Shown: positions 1-7,794 of the stretch, piece after piece
Layout of the letters: every line of letters starts with the position of its first letter
Numbering within the stretch: position 1 is the first letter of the stretch
Made by a program: the position numbers and the translations under genes
Origin: Gracilaria domingensis
Taxonomy: Eukaryota > Rhodophyta > Florideophyceae > Gracilariales > Gracilariaceae
Assembly (NCBI GenBank): GCA_022539475.1
Contig: VCMS01000395.1
Location: 74,306-107,528 of the forward strand
Length of the DNA stretch: 33,223 bases
Direction: 5' to 3'
Notes under the pieces: generated by a model
Database searches by the model: none
Seen by the model: the letters and a program-made list of their open reading frames with translations, nothing else
What the model was told of the DNA's origin: nothing

Positions 1-383
1 TCCATAGAGAGAAGGAAAAATCGCGCAGTCTCTGGTCCTCATCCCGTCCTTCTTGTCAAGAAGCTTCGTTACAAGATATCGCTGTTCCACAGGTTTGTTA
101 TTCACAACACTCTTTCGCAGCTGTTGCAGTGTCAAGTTCTGCAGGTTCTTGGAGTTAGTGGCCTCCTCAAACATCTTCCTTGCCTCCGGAATATCCTTAT
201 AGTTCTCGGCGCAGAACTCTATTAACCCTCTAAACCCACGTCCCGTGGCCGATCAGGGCCTCCATCGCTGTTTGCCAAAGCATCGCGAAGAACCAAGAAA
301 AGTCTGACATATGCATGGAACGCCGGAGGCGGAGCACTCATGTCGATAGGATGTATCTCCTCTCCAACATCGGTGGAATCCAT
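1..383 (-). pseudogene. Broken 5' part of an unidentified helical protein gene, running off the left edge
   Basis: Read on the minus strand, an ATG at 383 opens 53 codons (starting MDSTDVGEEIHPIDMSA) and stops at 222-224. A different frame is then open without a stop from 225 to base 1 (75 codons, beginning LIEFCAENYKDIPEARKMFE). The second part is charged, helical and lysine-rich, and looks coding. The third frame also has a plausible stretch (MEALIGHGT) just before the switch, so one or two single-base changes near 225-330 seem to have broken one reading frame. I recognise no family. The start codon lies about 15 bases downstream of the left arm of the inverted repeat whose right arm precedes the gene at 1783, so both genes seem to have had the same promoter module. 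It could also be several spliced exons, but I see no convincing intron at the switch. Confidence 0.4.
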
Positions 384-628
384 CGCTTCAGCGCAAACAA
401 CGGAGGCGAGCCTTTAAATGGCGACTTACGCTGGGCACCCCCGCTTTCGGCAGCTCCTCCCAGCGCACTGCCAGTCTCGTCCGTGTCCGTGTCCGCTCGG
501 AGCGATAGCGTCGCGTGTCGGCCACGTCGCGATTCGGAGCTATTGCAACGGTCCCGTATTGTGCTAAAAGTCGCGGATCAAGTGGGTGTGAAGCGCTAGT
601 TTTCTCTAGTTTGATATATGTGTACGGC

Positions 629-1427
629 GTGTGCAGCGAAATCACTGCCGGAAGTGCCGGGAGGAGTGTTTTGGGAGGTCTCCGGAAGGCGCCGGAATGT
701 GACCAGAACGTGCCCGCGGGCGGGGGGGTCCGGTCGTGTTAGGGTAGGTACCCTAACACGACCGGACCCCCCCGCCCGCGGGCATAAAATCGCACATTTT
801 TCAAAAAATCGTCCAAAATGTGCCCGCGGGCGGGGGGTCCAGTCGTGTTAGGGTACCTACCCTAACACGACCGACCCCCCCGCCCGCGGGCACGTTTTCG
901 ACGATTTTTTGGCACCCTCCGGAGACCTCCCAAAACACTCCTCCCGGCACTTCTTGTACCCACTGCGTCACCTCAGTGAACCATCCCGGAAATTAGGGAG
1001 TGTCTGGAGGGTGGAGAAGACGGGATGGTCACCTCAGTGCACCATCCCGGAAATTAGGGAGTGTCTGGAGGGTTAAGATGACGGGATGGTGCACTAAGGT
1101 GACGCAGTGGGTACAGGAAGTGCCGGGAGGAGTGTTTTGGGAGGTCTCCGGAGGGTGCCAGAATGTGGCCAGAACGTGCCCGCGGGCGGGGGGGGTCGGT
1201 CGTGTTAGGGTAGGTACCCTAACACGACCGACCCCCCCCGCCCGCGGGCACGTTTTGGGCGATTTTTTGAAAAATGTGCGATTTTATGCCCGCGGGCGGG
1301 GGGGTCCGGTCGTGTTAGGGTACCTACCCTAACACGACCGACCCCCCCCGCCCGCGGGCATTCTGGCACATTCCGGTGCCTTCCCGGGACCTCCCAAAAC
1401 ACGCCGCCGCGCAGTGATTTCGCTACA
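629..1427. repeat. Nested GC-rich palindrome block (four palindromes in two inverted cassettes)
   Basis: The ends match in inverse orientation: GCGAAATCACTGC near 635-647 and its complement at 1411-1423. Inside are two cassettes. In the first, the 36-base arms 651-686 and 918-953 are perfectly inverse and enclose palindromes at 711-784 (36-base perfect arms, two-base centre) and 821-892. In the second, the arm 1117-1152 and a degenerate partner near 1370-1405 enclose palindromes at 1173-1254 (40-base perfect arms) and 1287-1360. Every palindrome runs from GTGCCCGCGGG through a G-run to GTGTTAGGGTA and back. The spacers are AT-rich (ATTTTTTGAAAAATGTGCGA or its complement). Short ORFs crossing the block merely follow the palindrome and are not genes. 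Confidence 0.9.
967..1088. repeat. Two tandem 61-bp direct repeats at the centre of the palindrome block
   Basis: Two near-identical 61-base units (967-1027 and 1028-1088) share GTCACCTCAGTG, ACCATCCCGGAAATTAGGGA and GTGTCTGGAGGG. The flanks TACCCACTGCGTCACCT (about 957-973) and AGGTGACGCAGTGGGTA (about 1097-1113) are inverse to each other, so the tandem pair forms the centre between the two palindrome cassettes. Confidence 0.8.
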
Positions 1428-1615
1428 CCCGGCCGCCGGTACGTTGGCGCCGCTGTCCACGTGTATTGGCGGGAGTAGGCTGTACATGGAAGTGAATGAG
1501 TGTACTCTTGACTACTATGCAAAGCATTTGAAGAGCATGATTAGAGAACGCGACCATTGCTCGCGTGAGTCATCATTGCGCGAACTCCACGACTCTAAAG
1601 CGTACAATCAGGTGC

Positions 1616-1782
1616 GAGCGGCCACGGACAGGACACGGACGAGACTGGCAGTGCGCTGGGAGGAGCTGCCGAAAGCGGGGGTGCCCAGCGTAAGTCGCCT
1701 TTTAAAGGCTCGCCTCCGTTGTTGTATCGTCCAGAGCGAGCGTATTGTTGATATACACCTTTCACTGCAATAGCTGTTCAAC
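1616..1782 (+). promoter_or_regulatory. Probable promoter of the 1783-5697 ORF chain
   Basis: A GC-rich stretch with AAAGCGGGGG and GTGCCCAGCGTAAG is followed by CTTTTAAAGG (TATA-like, about 1699-1708), a start-site region and an ATG at 1783. The same module in inverse orientation precedes the leftward gene at 383. That conservation next to two unrelated genes supports a promoter role. No transcription start can be read from the sequence. Confidence 0.45.
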
Positions 1783-2478
1783 ATGAAGCCAACTCGTGTT
1801 CGAAAGCGTACGCAAAGCGTGACTCCTCGCACTCGGCGGAGCACTCGATTATTGCAAGGTGGAATGCGGGTTTCTCTGCAGATGGATATTGAGGATGAAG
1901 GAAAGGTGATAGTCGGGGAAGCGTTGTTGCATGGAATTGGAAGTGTTCTACGCCGCGAGTTGCACGGGAAGCAATTGGACCCAGGTCTTGTGGTGGTTCA
2001 TAATATTCTCATCAGTCGAAGCGGTCAGACGTTCTACCCTTACCGGGCGGAGGGCCTGGATCTTCCACAATATATCCAGGATCTCCGGACGGCCGCTCCT
2101 TGGGATGAGAAAATGATGGAACCGGTGGCAGCCAGCATTCCGGCGTCGAAGCGAGGAACGGTGAGCGCTATGAGTGAGGTGATGACGCCGACAAGCCGCA
2201 CGGAGCCAATTCGAAGTTCATCAACACCGAGAGGTAGCGCATCAGTAGCACCTCCGCGGGCAGGTCCGTCGTCTGTTACGAAGCGGTCTATGGAGACGAG
2301 AGCATCCCCAGCTACGAAGCGGACAGGTCAAACAAAGTCTACCTCCGCTACGAAGCCCACTGCGTCGAAAAGGGCTTCTCCTGCGATGAATCAGACCGTC
2401 GACACAAGGGGACTTCTGCGTCGAAACAGACGGTTCAGCAGGGGACGGCTGTGCAAGAGGAGGAAGATGAGATCATGA
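1783..2478 (+). CDS. Basic low-complexity N-terminal segment of the ParB/dioxygenase chain
   Basis: 231 codons from an ATG just downstream of the promoter-like arm. Residues 1-27 are strongly basic (MKPTRVRKRTQSVTPRTRRS). Residues 28-115 look folded, and residues 116-215 form a Thr/Ser/Lys/Ala repeat-like linker with motifs such as SATKPTASKR. The last 15 or so codons (RGLLRRNRRFSRGRL) lose that character, while the frame one base back continues it (KGTSASKQTVQQ) and leads straight into the next ORF. I therefore read this as the N-terminal part of a longer protein broken by a one-base change near 2405-2415. DNA or chromatin binding through the basic tail is an inference. I recognise no named family for residues 28-115. 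Confidence 0.6.
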   Translation: MKPTRVRKRTQSVTPRTRRSTRLLQGGMRVSLQMDIEDEGKVIVGEALLHGIGSVLRRELHGKQLDPGLVVVHNILISRSGQTFYPYRAEGLDLPQYIQDLRTAAPWDEKMMEPVAASIPASKRGTVSAMSEVMTPTSRTEPIRSSSTPRGSASVAPPRAGPSSVTKRSMETRASPATKRTGQTKSTSATKPTASKRASPAMNQTVDTRGLLRRNRRFSRGRLCKRRKMRS

Positions 2479-3806
2479 AAGGTCCCCTTCCAGACGCGGA
2501 TGCGCAATCCGCGCAAGGAGCTGGTCCATCTGTACCCCAAACTGCACCAGAAACTGCGGAGCAGCAGGACGATGACGTTGTGCTTCTGTCCGCAAGAATG
2601 GCACGTTCAAGTGTTTCTGGCGAGCGGTCTGGAACACAAGGGACACCTACTCGGAGCAAGACGTACAGACGAATTCGTCAGAAGGTACCAAAGGTGAACC
2701 TCAATCAGTACCGGATGGTTGTTGTTACTGTTGACATCACTCTGGTGGACACTCCGCCCAATTTACTCCGTGGAGTAAGTAAACGCCACGTTGAAGCCCT
2801 TGTGAAGAGTATGGAGGAGCGGGGGATATTGCAGTCGATGGGTTCTCCAGTGGTGGCCTTACAAGATGCTACTACGGGAGAGAGGGATACTGACAAGGGA
2901 CGCCTAACGAAGAAGTGCTTCATTGTAGATGGTTTGCATCGTCTGAAAGCTATACAATATTTGGCAGCGACTGGTGCACCGAAGTGGAAGCGATTAGCCA
3001 AGTTTTGGCGTTGCAATCTGCTGATACGAAGAGATGGGAGGCCCATTGGGATGAAGGAATTGTTATGTGTTGCTTCGTACCTCAATGAGTCGACGAGTAC
3101 CATGCGAAGGATGATGTTTGCAGACAAGATACACTCTATAGTTAGTGTGGTCGCCATTCTAATTGAAGATGTTGAGGGGGTGACGCCGGCAGACGTGGAT
3201 CCTGCAGAAGTGACAGAAGTGTTGAAGGAGAGCCAACTGATTGGGACTGTGCAAGAGCGTCAGTACCTGAGATATGCCAATGTCGCCCTGCAACTCATGT
3301 CTCGTGAGGGAATGCTGGCCCATTTCGAGGATATATGTGAGACTGTGAGTGACATAGGTCTCACACATCTGTCCCATACTCCGCTATATGTTTTGGATGC
3401 CGAGGAGTTTTCCTTCATTCTTGATTGTCTTCAGATGTTTCTATTGAAGGGCAAGTCGACGAAGACAAAGCAATGGAAAAGCTTTGAGGAGGTTCGAGGT
3501 TTCTTTTATGATAGAGCAGTGTCTCTGTTCCGCGCGGCTAGAGCAGTGAGGAATGAACTGAACGAGGAAGAGTCCATGGAAGTGTTCCTGAAACGCGAAG
3601 TCAGTCTTTCTGCTCCATCGAATGAAGATGACGTTGAAGACCCAGACAACAACGCAGCTGTGTATCAGTTCCTTTTGGGACAAGTTGTGAACTTCAACAC
3701 TTTGCCGCGTGTTCGGAGCAGGACGAACTCAATTAGAACTGCCACGACTTCCGTTCAGAATCGATTGCGGACGATGCTCAAGGTAATTCCGCCCCCGCAC
3801 CAGTGA
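2451..3806 (+). CDS. ParB/sulfiredoxin-fold domain protein segment
   Basis: 451 codons. After an acidic Gln-rich lead (residues 1-60), residues 85-175 resemble a ParB/Srx N-terminal domain. VEALVKSMEERGILQ followed by PVVAL is the usual helix and strand, and IVDGLHRLKAIQYLA at 158-172 carries the DGxHR core (residues 160-164) that binds nucleotide or DNA in ParB-like proteins. Residues 180-420 are a long helical region without a family I know. The ORF opens at a GTG; its first ATG is residue 9. The reading frame is already open from about 2236 and overlaps the previous ORF. ParB-like domains act in plasmid and chromosome partition (CTP-dependent clamps) and as nucleases. Which activity applies here cannot be told. 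Confidence 0.7.
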   Translation: MQEEEDEIMKGPLPDADAQSAQGAGPSVPQTAPETAEQQDDDVVLLSARMARSSVSGERSGTQGTPTRSKTYRRIRQKVPKVNLNQYRMVVVTVDITLVDTPPNLLRGVSKRHVEALVKSMEERGILQSMGSPVVALQDATTGERDTDKGRLTKKCFIVDGLHRLKAIQYLAATGAPKWKRLAKFWRCNLLIRRDGRPIGMKELLCVASYLNESTSTMRRMMFADKIHSIVSVVAILIEDVEGVTPADVDPAEVTEVLKESQLIGTVQERQYLRYANVALQLMSREGMLAHFEDICETVSDIGLTHLSHTPLYVLDAEEFSFILDCLQMFLLKGKSTKTKQWKSFEEVRGFFYDRAVSLFRAARAVRNELNEEESMEVFLKREVSLSAPSNEDDVEDPDNNAAVYQFLLGQVVNFNTLPRVRSRTNSIRTATTSVQNRLRTMLKVIPPPHQ

Positions 3807-5065
3807 AGCAGTCCGTGACGAAGAGGAGGACTCCCGCTGCTGCTGCTGCAACATCTGCCAGTGAAGAAGGGGAGCCGCGAAGAAGTGCACGAGAACGGGC
3901 GCAGGTGAGTTATAGGGAAATTGAACACGGCCGAAATCGAGGTGCCATAGAAGTTCTGGATAGCTCTGAAGAAGAACAGCGGGCTCCGCCGAGGAAGAAA
4001 CGGAGAAAGACTTTCACACAACAGATGAGATCTACTCTGAACAGCATGACACCGGATGACCTGATGTCTCAACTAAATGAACATGTGCTGAGAGGAAGGT
4101 CGATGAAGGTTCAGTTCGTGGCATTGGGAGAGGGAGCGAATGCAGAGAACGCAGGCAGTTCTGCATTTGTGGATGACGATGAGCTTCTTTCTGTGACAGT
4201 TCCACGGGTTGTCACCGTCGAGAAAGATGCTGCGCCAGACGATCAGCAAGAGACAGGTGGGGGGTCATTTGATGACGAGTTACCTACAGCTCTTCCGGAA
4301 TCTGAGGAGCACGGACTTGTTCGAGGTGACCCATATGATGGCCCACTGAACCCATCATGGTGCGGGTATGCCAGGCTGAGACCGCAGGAATGGCAAGGGA
4401 AGAACGTAATTGAGCACAAGGACCCCTGGCTCAGAGTCATTCACTTGCCGAAGGGACATAGGTCGGAGCTGCTAAGTGTCTCGAATCTCAGAGATGTACA
4501 CCATCTTGTCTTTTGGCACGCTGCAAGGGCTGAACATCGCCTACGGGCGGAGACATTTGGTATGCAGTATCCTCGTACTCGACCGACAGGTATGGATGAT
4601 GAAGAGGTGCTGTGGGTTGCTGCGAAGGAGCATGACGAATTTGGGCAAATGTTCTTCGCCCGAATGCAAGCTGAGCTAAGGCAGAATGGATATTGCGTGC
4701 TTGATGGCTTTGCGACGGATAATGGTGTCCCTAAATGGGAGGAGTTGGAAGAAGTTCGGGAGTTCGGAGATGTGTCGGGGAAGTTGGTGGACTTCTTCGA
4801 GAATGAGTATGGAGCGATGCCGGATATACGGAAAGGAGAGGAACAGAAGTCGTTTGTTCAAATAATCAACGATGATGAAGGATGGAAGGACGGTAGCGAT
4901 GGACCATTTGAGGGGAGAGTGATGTCGACACGTTGGGGTACGGTGGAGAAGCCGGAGGATAATGAGGAGCTCAGGTGGGTTGTAAGGTCGCGTGCTTTAC
5001 TTGATGTTCGAATGGGTACAATTGCTGCGGCTTTGGGACTATGGGAAATGAAAGGGAAGCTGTGA
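3803..5065 (+). CDS. Nuclear-type linker plus N-terminal half of a 2OG/Fe(II) dioxygenase-like domain
   Basis: 420 codons. The ORF has no ATG until about residue 75, yet residues 1-74 look coding: Ala-rich, then acidic (EVLDSSEEEQ), then a nuclear-localisation-like PPRKKRRKTF at 62-71. This suggests it was read on from the previous ORF. The frame is open from about 3735, so the two ORFs overlap. Residues 180-420 are globular and lead into the oxygenase fold: a helical region around QMFFARMQAELRQNGYCVLD, a Trp-rich strand region, and RWVVRSRALLDVRMGTIAAA at about 387-406, which resembles the segment before the double-stranded beta-helix in this enzyme class. The fold is completed only in the next ORF. 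A nuclear location is inferred. Confidence 0.6.
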   Translation: MKQSVTKRRTPAAAAATSASEEGEPRRSARERAQVSYREIEHGRNRGAIEVLDSSEEEQRAPPRKKRRKTFTQQMRSTLNSMTPDDLMSQLNEHVLRGRSMKVQFVALGEGANAENAGSSAFVDDDELLSVTVPRVVTVEKDAAPDDQQETGGGSFDDELPTALPESEEHGLVRGDPYDGPLNPSWCGYARLRPQEWQGKNVIEHKDPWLRVIHLPKGHRSELLSVSNLRDVHHLVFWHAARAEHRLRAETFGMQYPRTRPTGMDDEEVLWVAAKEHDEFGQMFFARMQAELRQNGYCVLDGFATDNGVPKWEELEEVREFGDVSGKLVDFFENEYGAMPDIRKGEEQKSFVQIINDDEGWKDGSDGPFEGRVMSTRWGTVEKPEDNEELRWVVRSRALLDVRMGTIAAALGLWEMKGKL

Positions 5066-5697
5066 AGATGTACACTCCGAAAACTGGTGGTCGATTTCTG
5101 GGGACGACGAGAAAGTGCAAGCGCCAGACGCTGCACACCGACTTCAGTGGTCTGGTTACGAAGGAAACAATGAATACTGGCAACCCCGGATACTTTGTAA
5201 TGGCCTCTGGGAAAGAGGGCTTTCCTCTCTGGGTGAGCGCTGGAAGCCATCAACTGGTGGGGATGAACAACCAACAGTTGCGAGTGATGTCGGAGGTGTA
5301 TCCAGCGAAGAAGATAATCATCCCACCGTACTCTGTATTCGTGGGCCGTGGTGATGTGACACATGCTGGAGCAAGTGGGAAGGACAAGGTGGATAGGCCC
5401 GAGTCTATGGATTTGCTGGTTAGATACCACATGTACATGGTACCAGAGGGCTACGCACTACCTGATGCTGTTCATCGGGTGCGGGATTTCCGACCCACGT
5501 TTGTCAATGGTGACGAGGAGGAGGAGGCGGAGGATGAACTGTTGTCCGATAAGGAGGGTGGGGCGGTTGACATGGACGAAGACAAAGTGGTCGTGGAGAT
5601 TGGTGTGGAAGCGTACGCCGGTAGAACCGAAGTGCTCGAGAGTAGTAGTGATGACGATTTGCCAATAATGAGGCTGCGAGCGCCTCGAAGTGGATGA
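5041..5697 (+). CDS. Catalytic half of a 2-oxoglutarate/Fe(II) dioxygenase-like domain, acidic tail
   Basis: 218 codons from an ATG; the frame is open a little upstream. It shows the signature order of a double-stranded beta-helix dioxygenase: HTD at residues 32-34 (the HxD iron ligands), a VSAGSH strand at 65-70, the distal iron ligand in GRGDVTHAGA (His108), then RYHMYMVP with Arg128 placed to bind the 2-oxoglutarate carboxylate. Residues 158-185 are strongly acidic. Phytanoyl-CoA-hydroxylase-like and TET/JBP-like enzymes share this fold, and the substrate here is unknown. The domain's N-terminal half is in the previous ORF, so the two were one protein. The frame step lies near 5035-5060, where GGGAAATGAAAGGGAAG is shared. 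No canonical slippery heptamer was seen by eye. Confidence 0.65.
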   Translation: MGNEREAVKMYTPKTGGRFLGTTRKCKRQTLHTDFSGLVTKETMNTGNPGYFVMASGKEGFPLWVSAGSHQLVGMNNQQLRVMSEVYPAKKIIIPPYSVFVGRGDVTHAGASGKDKVDRPESMDLLVRYHMYMVPEGYALPDAVHRVRDFRPTFVNGDEEEEAEDELLSDKEGGAVDMDEDKVVVEIGVEAYAGRTEVLESSSDDDLPIMRLRAPRSG

Positions 5698-6030
5698 GAA
5701 TGAGATGTTAGTAAATTATGTGTGTCTTGCGAGTATTAAGAGTAGTATACTATTATAAGGCTATACATATGAACATAGAAAAGGTGCGGCAGGCTGGTAA
5801 TTGAACAAATGTCAAACGTCTTTGGTCCAGTTGCGTCTAATTGCAACATGCCAAATGCTCGGTATCGTTAACATCATTGGTGGCACCAGTCAATTCGCAA
5901 TTGAACATGTAGCGTCCTAACATTTCTGAAACTGCACTTAAGGTTGCTTTTAAGAGAAGTGGAACTGAGAAGTCTATACAGTTCCTGTCTATGCGGTACT
6001 TGTGGCAGTATGGTGACTGTATCAGGAAAA
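5698..6030. other. Spacer without recognised gene
   Basis: AT-rich sequence between the dioxygenase-like ORF and the HAD pair. It should hold the 3' end of the first and the promoter of the second. I see no repeat or palindrome that would pair with the block at 0.6-1.4 kb, so a right-hand end for a mobile element is not evident here. Confidence 0.5.
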
Positions 6031-6869
6031 ATGGCAGAGGAACAGAGAGACTTGGCGGAAATTTCACCAAATACCTTGTCTAAGTTCATATATGCCAATG
6101 GTTACGGTATATTAAGTTCCGTTGATGGAACGTTGAGAAGAGAAGGAGAGTCAATTCCAGAAGAAGTTGTGAAGTGTATGAAGTTCATTGACGAACGTGT
6201 TGGTTTCGGACTTGTCACAGGGGGTGATGTGGGCGACGTGGAGGGGAAAATGGAAGGACTCGGAGACTATAAGTTTGGTGTCTCGGCGAATCATGGAGCT
6301 TTCCTGCGTTTCTCTGACGAGAGGGAAATTAAGGGTGCATTCAATGATCACACCCTTGACCACACTGTTGACGGACTACTGTTCCTGGCAAGGGATTTGA
6401 ATAGGAGGCATGGTATTGTGAATGATGATGACAAGGGGTTCGTGGAGACCAGAAGTGATAGTGGCCTTCCCAATTTCGTGTACAACAAACTGTGGCAGTG
6501 GAAAGAAGAAGTGGATTCTGCTATTGGGGACCTGTTGCAGAAGATGGATGCGTTTGTTATCTATCCCGGCGATAAAAGTTGCGAAATTGTGGACAAGCGA
6601 TACACAAAAGGAAGCGGAGGAGAAAATCTTGTGGATAATGAACCGAGATTTATTGATACGGATGACGTCGTGACGTTCGGAAGTGCTTTGAGCGACGGGC
6701 CTTTGCATGAGGTAGGCGTGTACGGCGTTCACGTCAAAGAAGATTGTATCCCGGTGGAGTACACAACCTGTTCGAAAGCGTGGAGGATGTACATTCGACA
6801 ATTATGTTGGTGGCTCTGTTGTACGGCTACGAGGAAAAGCAGCACGATAAAAACCACCATGACTCATAA
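6031..6869 (+). pseudogene. HAD-superfamily phosphatase-like paralog with lost nucleophile and a late frameshift
   Basis: This is a paralog of the gene at 6922-7794. I chose the ATG at 6031 because it aligns exactly with the equivalent Met of that paralog, 11 residues before the shared (I/V)(S/T)PxxL motif; the frame is open further up. The HAD motif I position reads SSVDGTL where the paralog has NDVDGTL, so the nucleophilic Asp is Ser. Motif TGRD is TGGD. The late acidic loop reads FGSALSDGPLHE. Near 6765-6775 the frame changes: the frame one base back continues as LFESVEDVHSTIMLVALLYG, matching the paralog's VDGVEDVHETIRRVAELYG, and ends at 6869. Changed catalytic residues plus a frameshift point to a dead or regulatory copy. 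The substrate family may be trehalose-phosphatase-like, with low certainty. Confidence 0.65.
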
Positions 6870-6921
6870 AAGGGTATTGAGATATACACGACACTTTTGT
6901 TACTGAGATCTCATATCATAG

Positions 6922-7794
6922 CTAAGTATTAAAGGCATCGTAGCACTTGAAACAAATTCCAAGAGCATTTCTTAACCTTTGACACTTGCATTTTGTGTAC
7001 CCGTACAGTTCTGCCACCCTTCTGATGGTCTCATGCACGTCCTCCACGCCATCAACAAGATATGTTACCGCTGCTGGATGGTCTTCTCCCTTCACATGAA
7101 CTGCCAGGGTTGCCATTTCATATAGAGGGCCATCATTGGAAGCATTCCCGAAAGCAACGATTAAATGTGTGTCGAACTGGGGGTCGTTTTCAACCAAGGC
7201 TAGCGCCCCACTATTTTTCGTGAAACGAATGTCCCCTATGTCACAGTTTTCATCTTGAGGGTACGCAACCAGGTTCGGAAAGGATGTCAACACTTTTGAA
7301 ATACCGGAGTTAACTTCTGTTTTCCACTTCGAGAGTCCATTGTACGTGAAGTTAGGGAGTCCACTGTCTTTTCTAGTGCTCACCACTGCTTGTTGACGCT
7401 CTTCGTGAAGTCCGTGCGATTCATTTAAGGAGAGTGCAAGTCTCTCAAGTTCGGCTGCACATCTTTCGTAACCTTCCCTGTCAAGGTCCTGATCAATTTC
7501 GGTACCATTGGATAATCTCACCCGTGCGCCTTGGTTTCCAGAGATGCCAAAAGTGTAGCCACCCAGGTGCTCCATGAAACTCTCGGCATCCTCTATATCT
7601 CGCCCAGTAGCAATTCCGAAACCAACGCGTGCGTTGATGTACTTCATGCATTTGACTGTTTCGGCAGGAATGTTCTCCCCAGCTCTTTTCAGAGTACCGT
7701 CAACATCATTAATCACGGCGTAGCCATTTTCGAATATTTCGTTAGCCAGCTGCTGAGGAGTTACTTCTTGGGCTCTAACTTCCGAGTTATACAT
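6922..7794 (-). CDS. HAD-superfamily phosphatase-like protein (trehalose-phosphatase-like type)
   Basis: 290 codons from the ATG at 7794, chosen because it aligns with the paralog; the ORF could extend to 7872. Motif I is VINDVDGTL, with both Asp of DxD present. GFGIATGRD follows about 28 residues later (HAD-IIB-like spacing). There is a cap-like central region, and then FGNASNDGPLYEM, which sits where motif IV (GDxxxD) of trehalose-6-phosphate phosphatases lies, with Asn in place of the first Asp. About 290 residues is a normal size for this class. The gene lies tail-to-tail with its degenerate paralog, only about 50 bases apart, so an inverted duplication is likely. The reaction would be phosphate-ester hydrolysis using Mg2+ and an aspartyl intermediate. 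The substrate is not shown by the sequence. Confidence 0.7.
   Translation of the reverse strand: MYNSEVRAQEVTPQQLANEIFENGYAVINDVDGTLKRAGENIPAETVKCMKYINARVGFGIATGRDIEDAESFMEHLGGYTFGISGNQGARVRLSNGTEIDQDLDREGYERCAAELERLALSLNESHGLHEERQQAVVSTRKDSGLPNFTYNGLSKWKTEVNSGISKVLTSFPNLVAYPQDENCDIGDIRFTKNSGALALVENDPQFDTHLIVAFGNASNDGPLYEMATLAVHVKGEDHPAAVTYLVDGVEDVHETIRRVAELYGYTKCKCQRLRNALGICFKCYDAFNT

Larger units (their letters stand above)
398..1723. repeat. Large inverted repeat with promoter-like outer arms
   Basis: Bases 398-506 and 1616-1723 are reverse complements with a few differences. Both contain CCCCCGCTTTCGGCAGCTCC or its complement, and both contain TTTAAA beside GGCTCGCCTCCGTTG. Identity ends abruptly next to the flanking genes: the left copy lies beside the ATG at 383 (minus) and the right copy about 60 bases before the ATG at 1783 (plus). 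The DNA between the outer arms and the palindromic core (about 507-628 and 1428-1615) is not obviously similar on the two sides, so the structure is modular. The arrangement fits two abutting ends of a mobile element, or a duplicated divergent promoter. Confidence 0.8.

Noticed and set aside
315..1522. Short ORFs on both strands across the palindrome block
   Set aside because: They arise because GC-rich palindromes lack stops; the same peptides recur on both strands and follow the repeat, not a protein family.
3781..3804. A GT...AG stretch that could be a tiny intron between the second and third ORF of the chain
   Set aside because: It would be only about 21 bases, too short for splicing, and joining the flanks gives an immediate stop.
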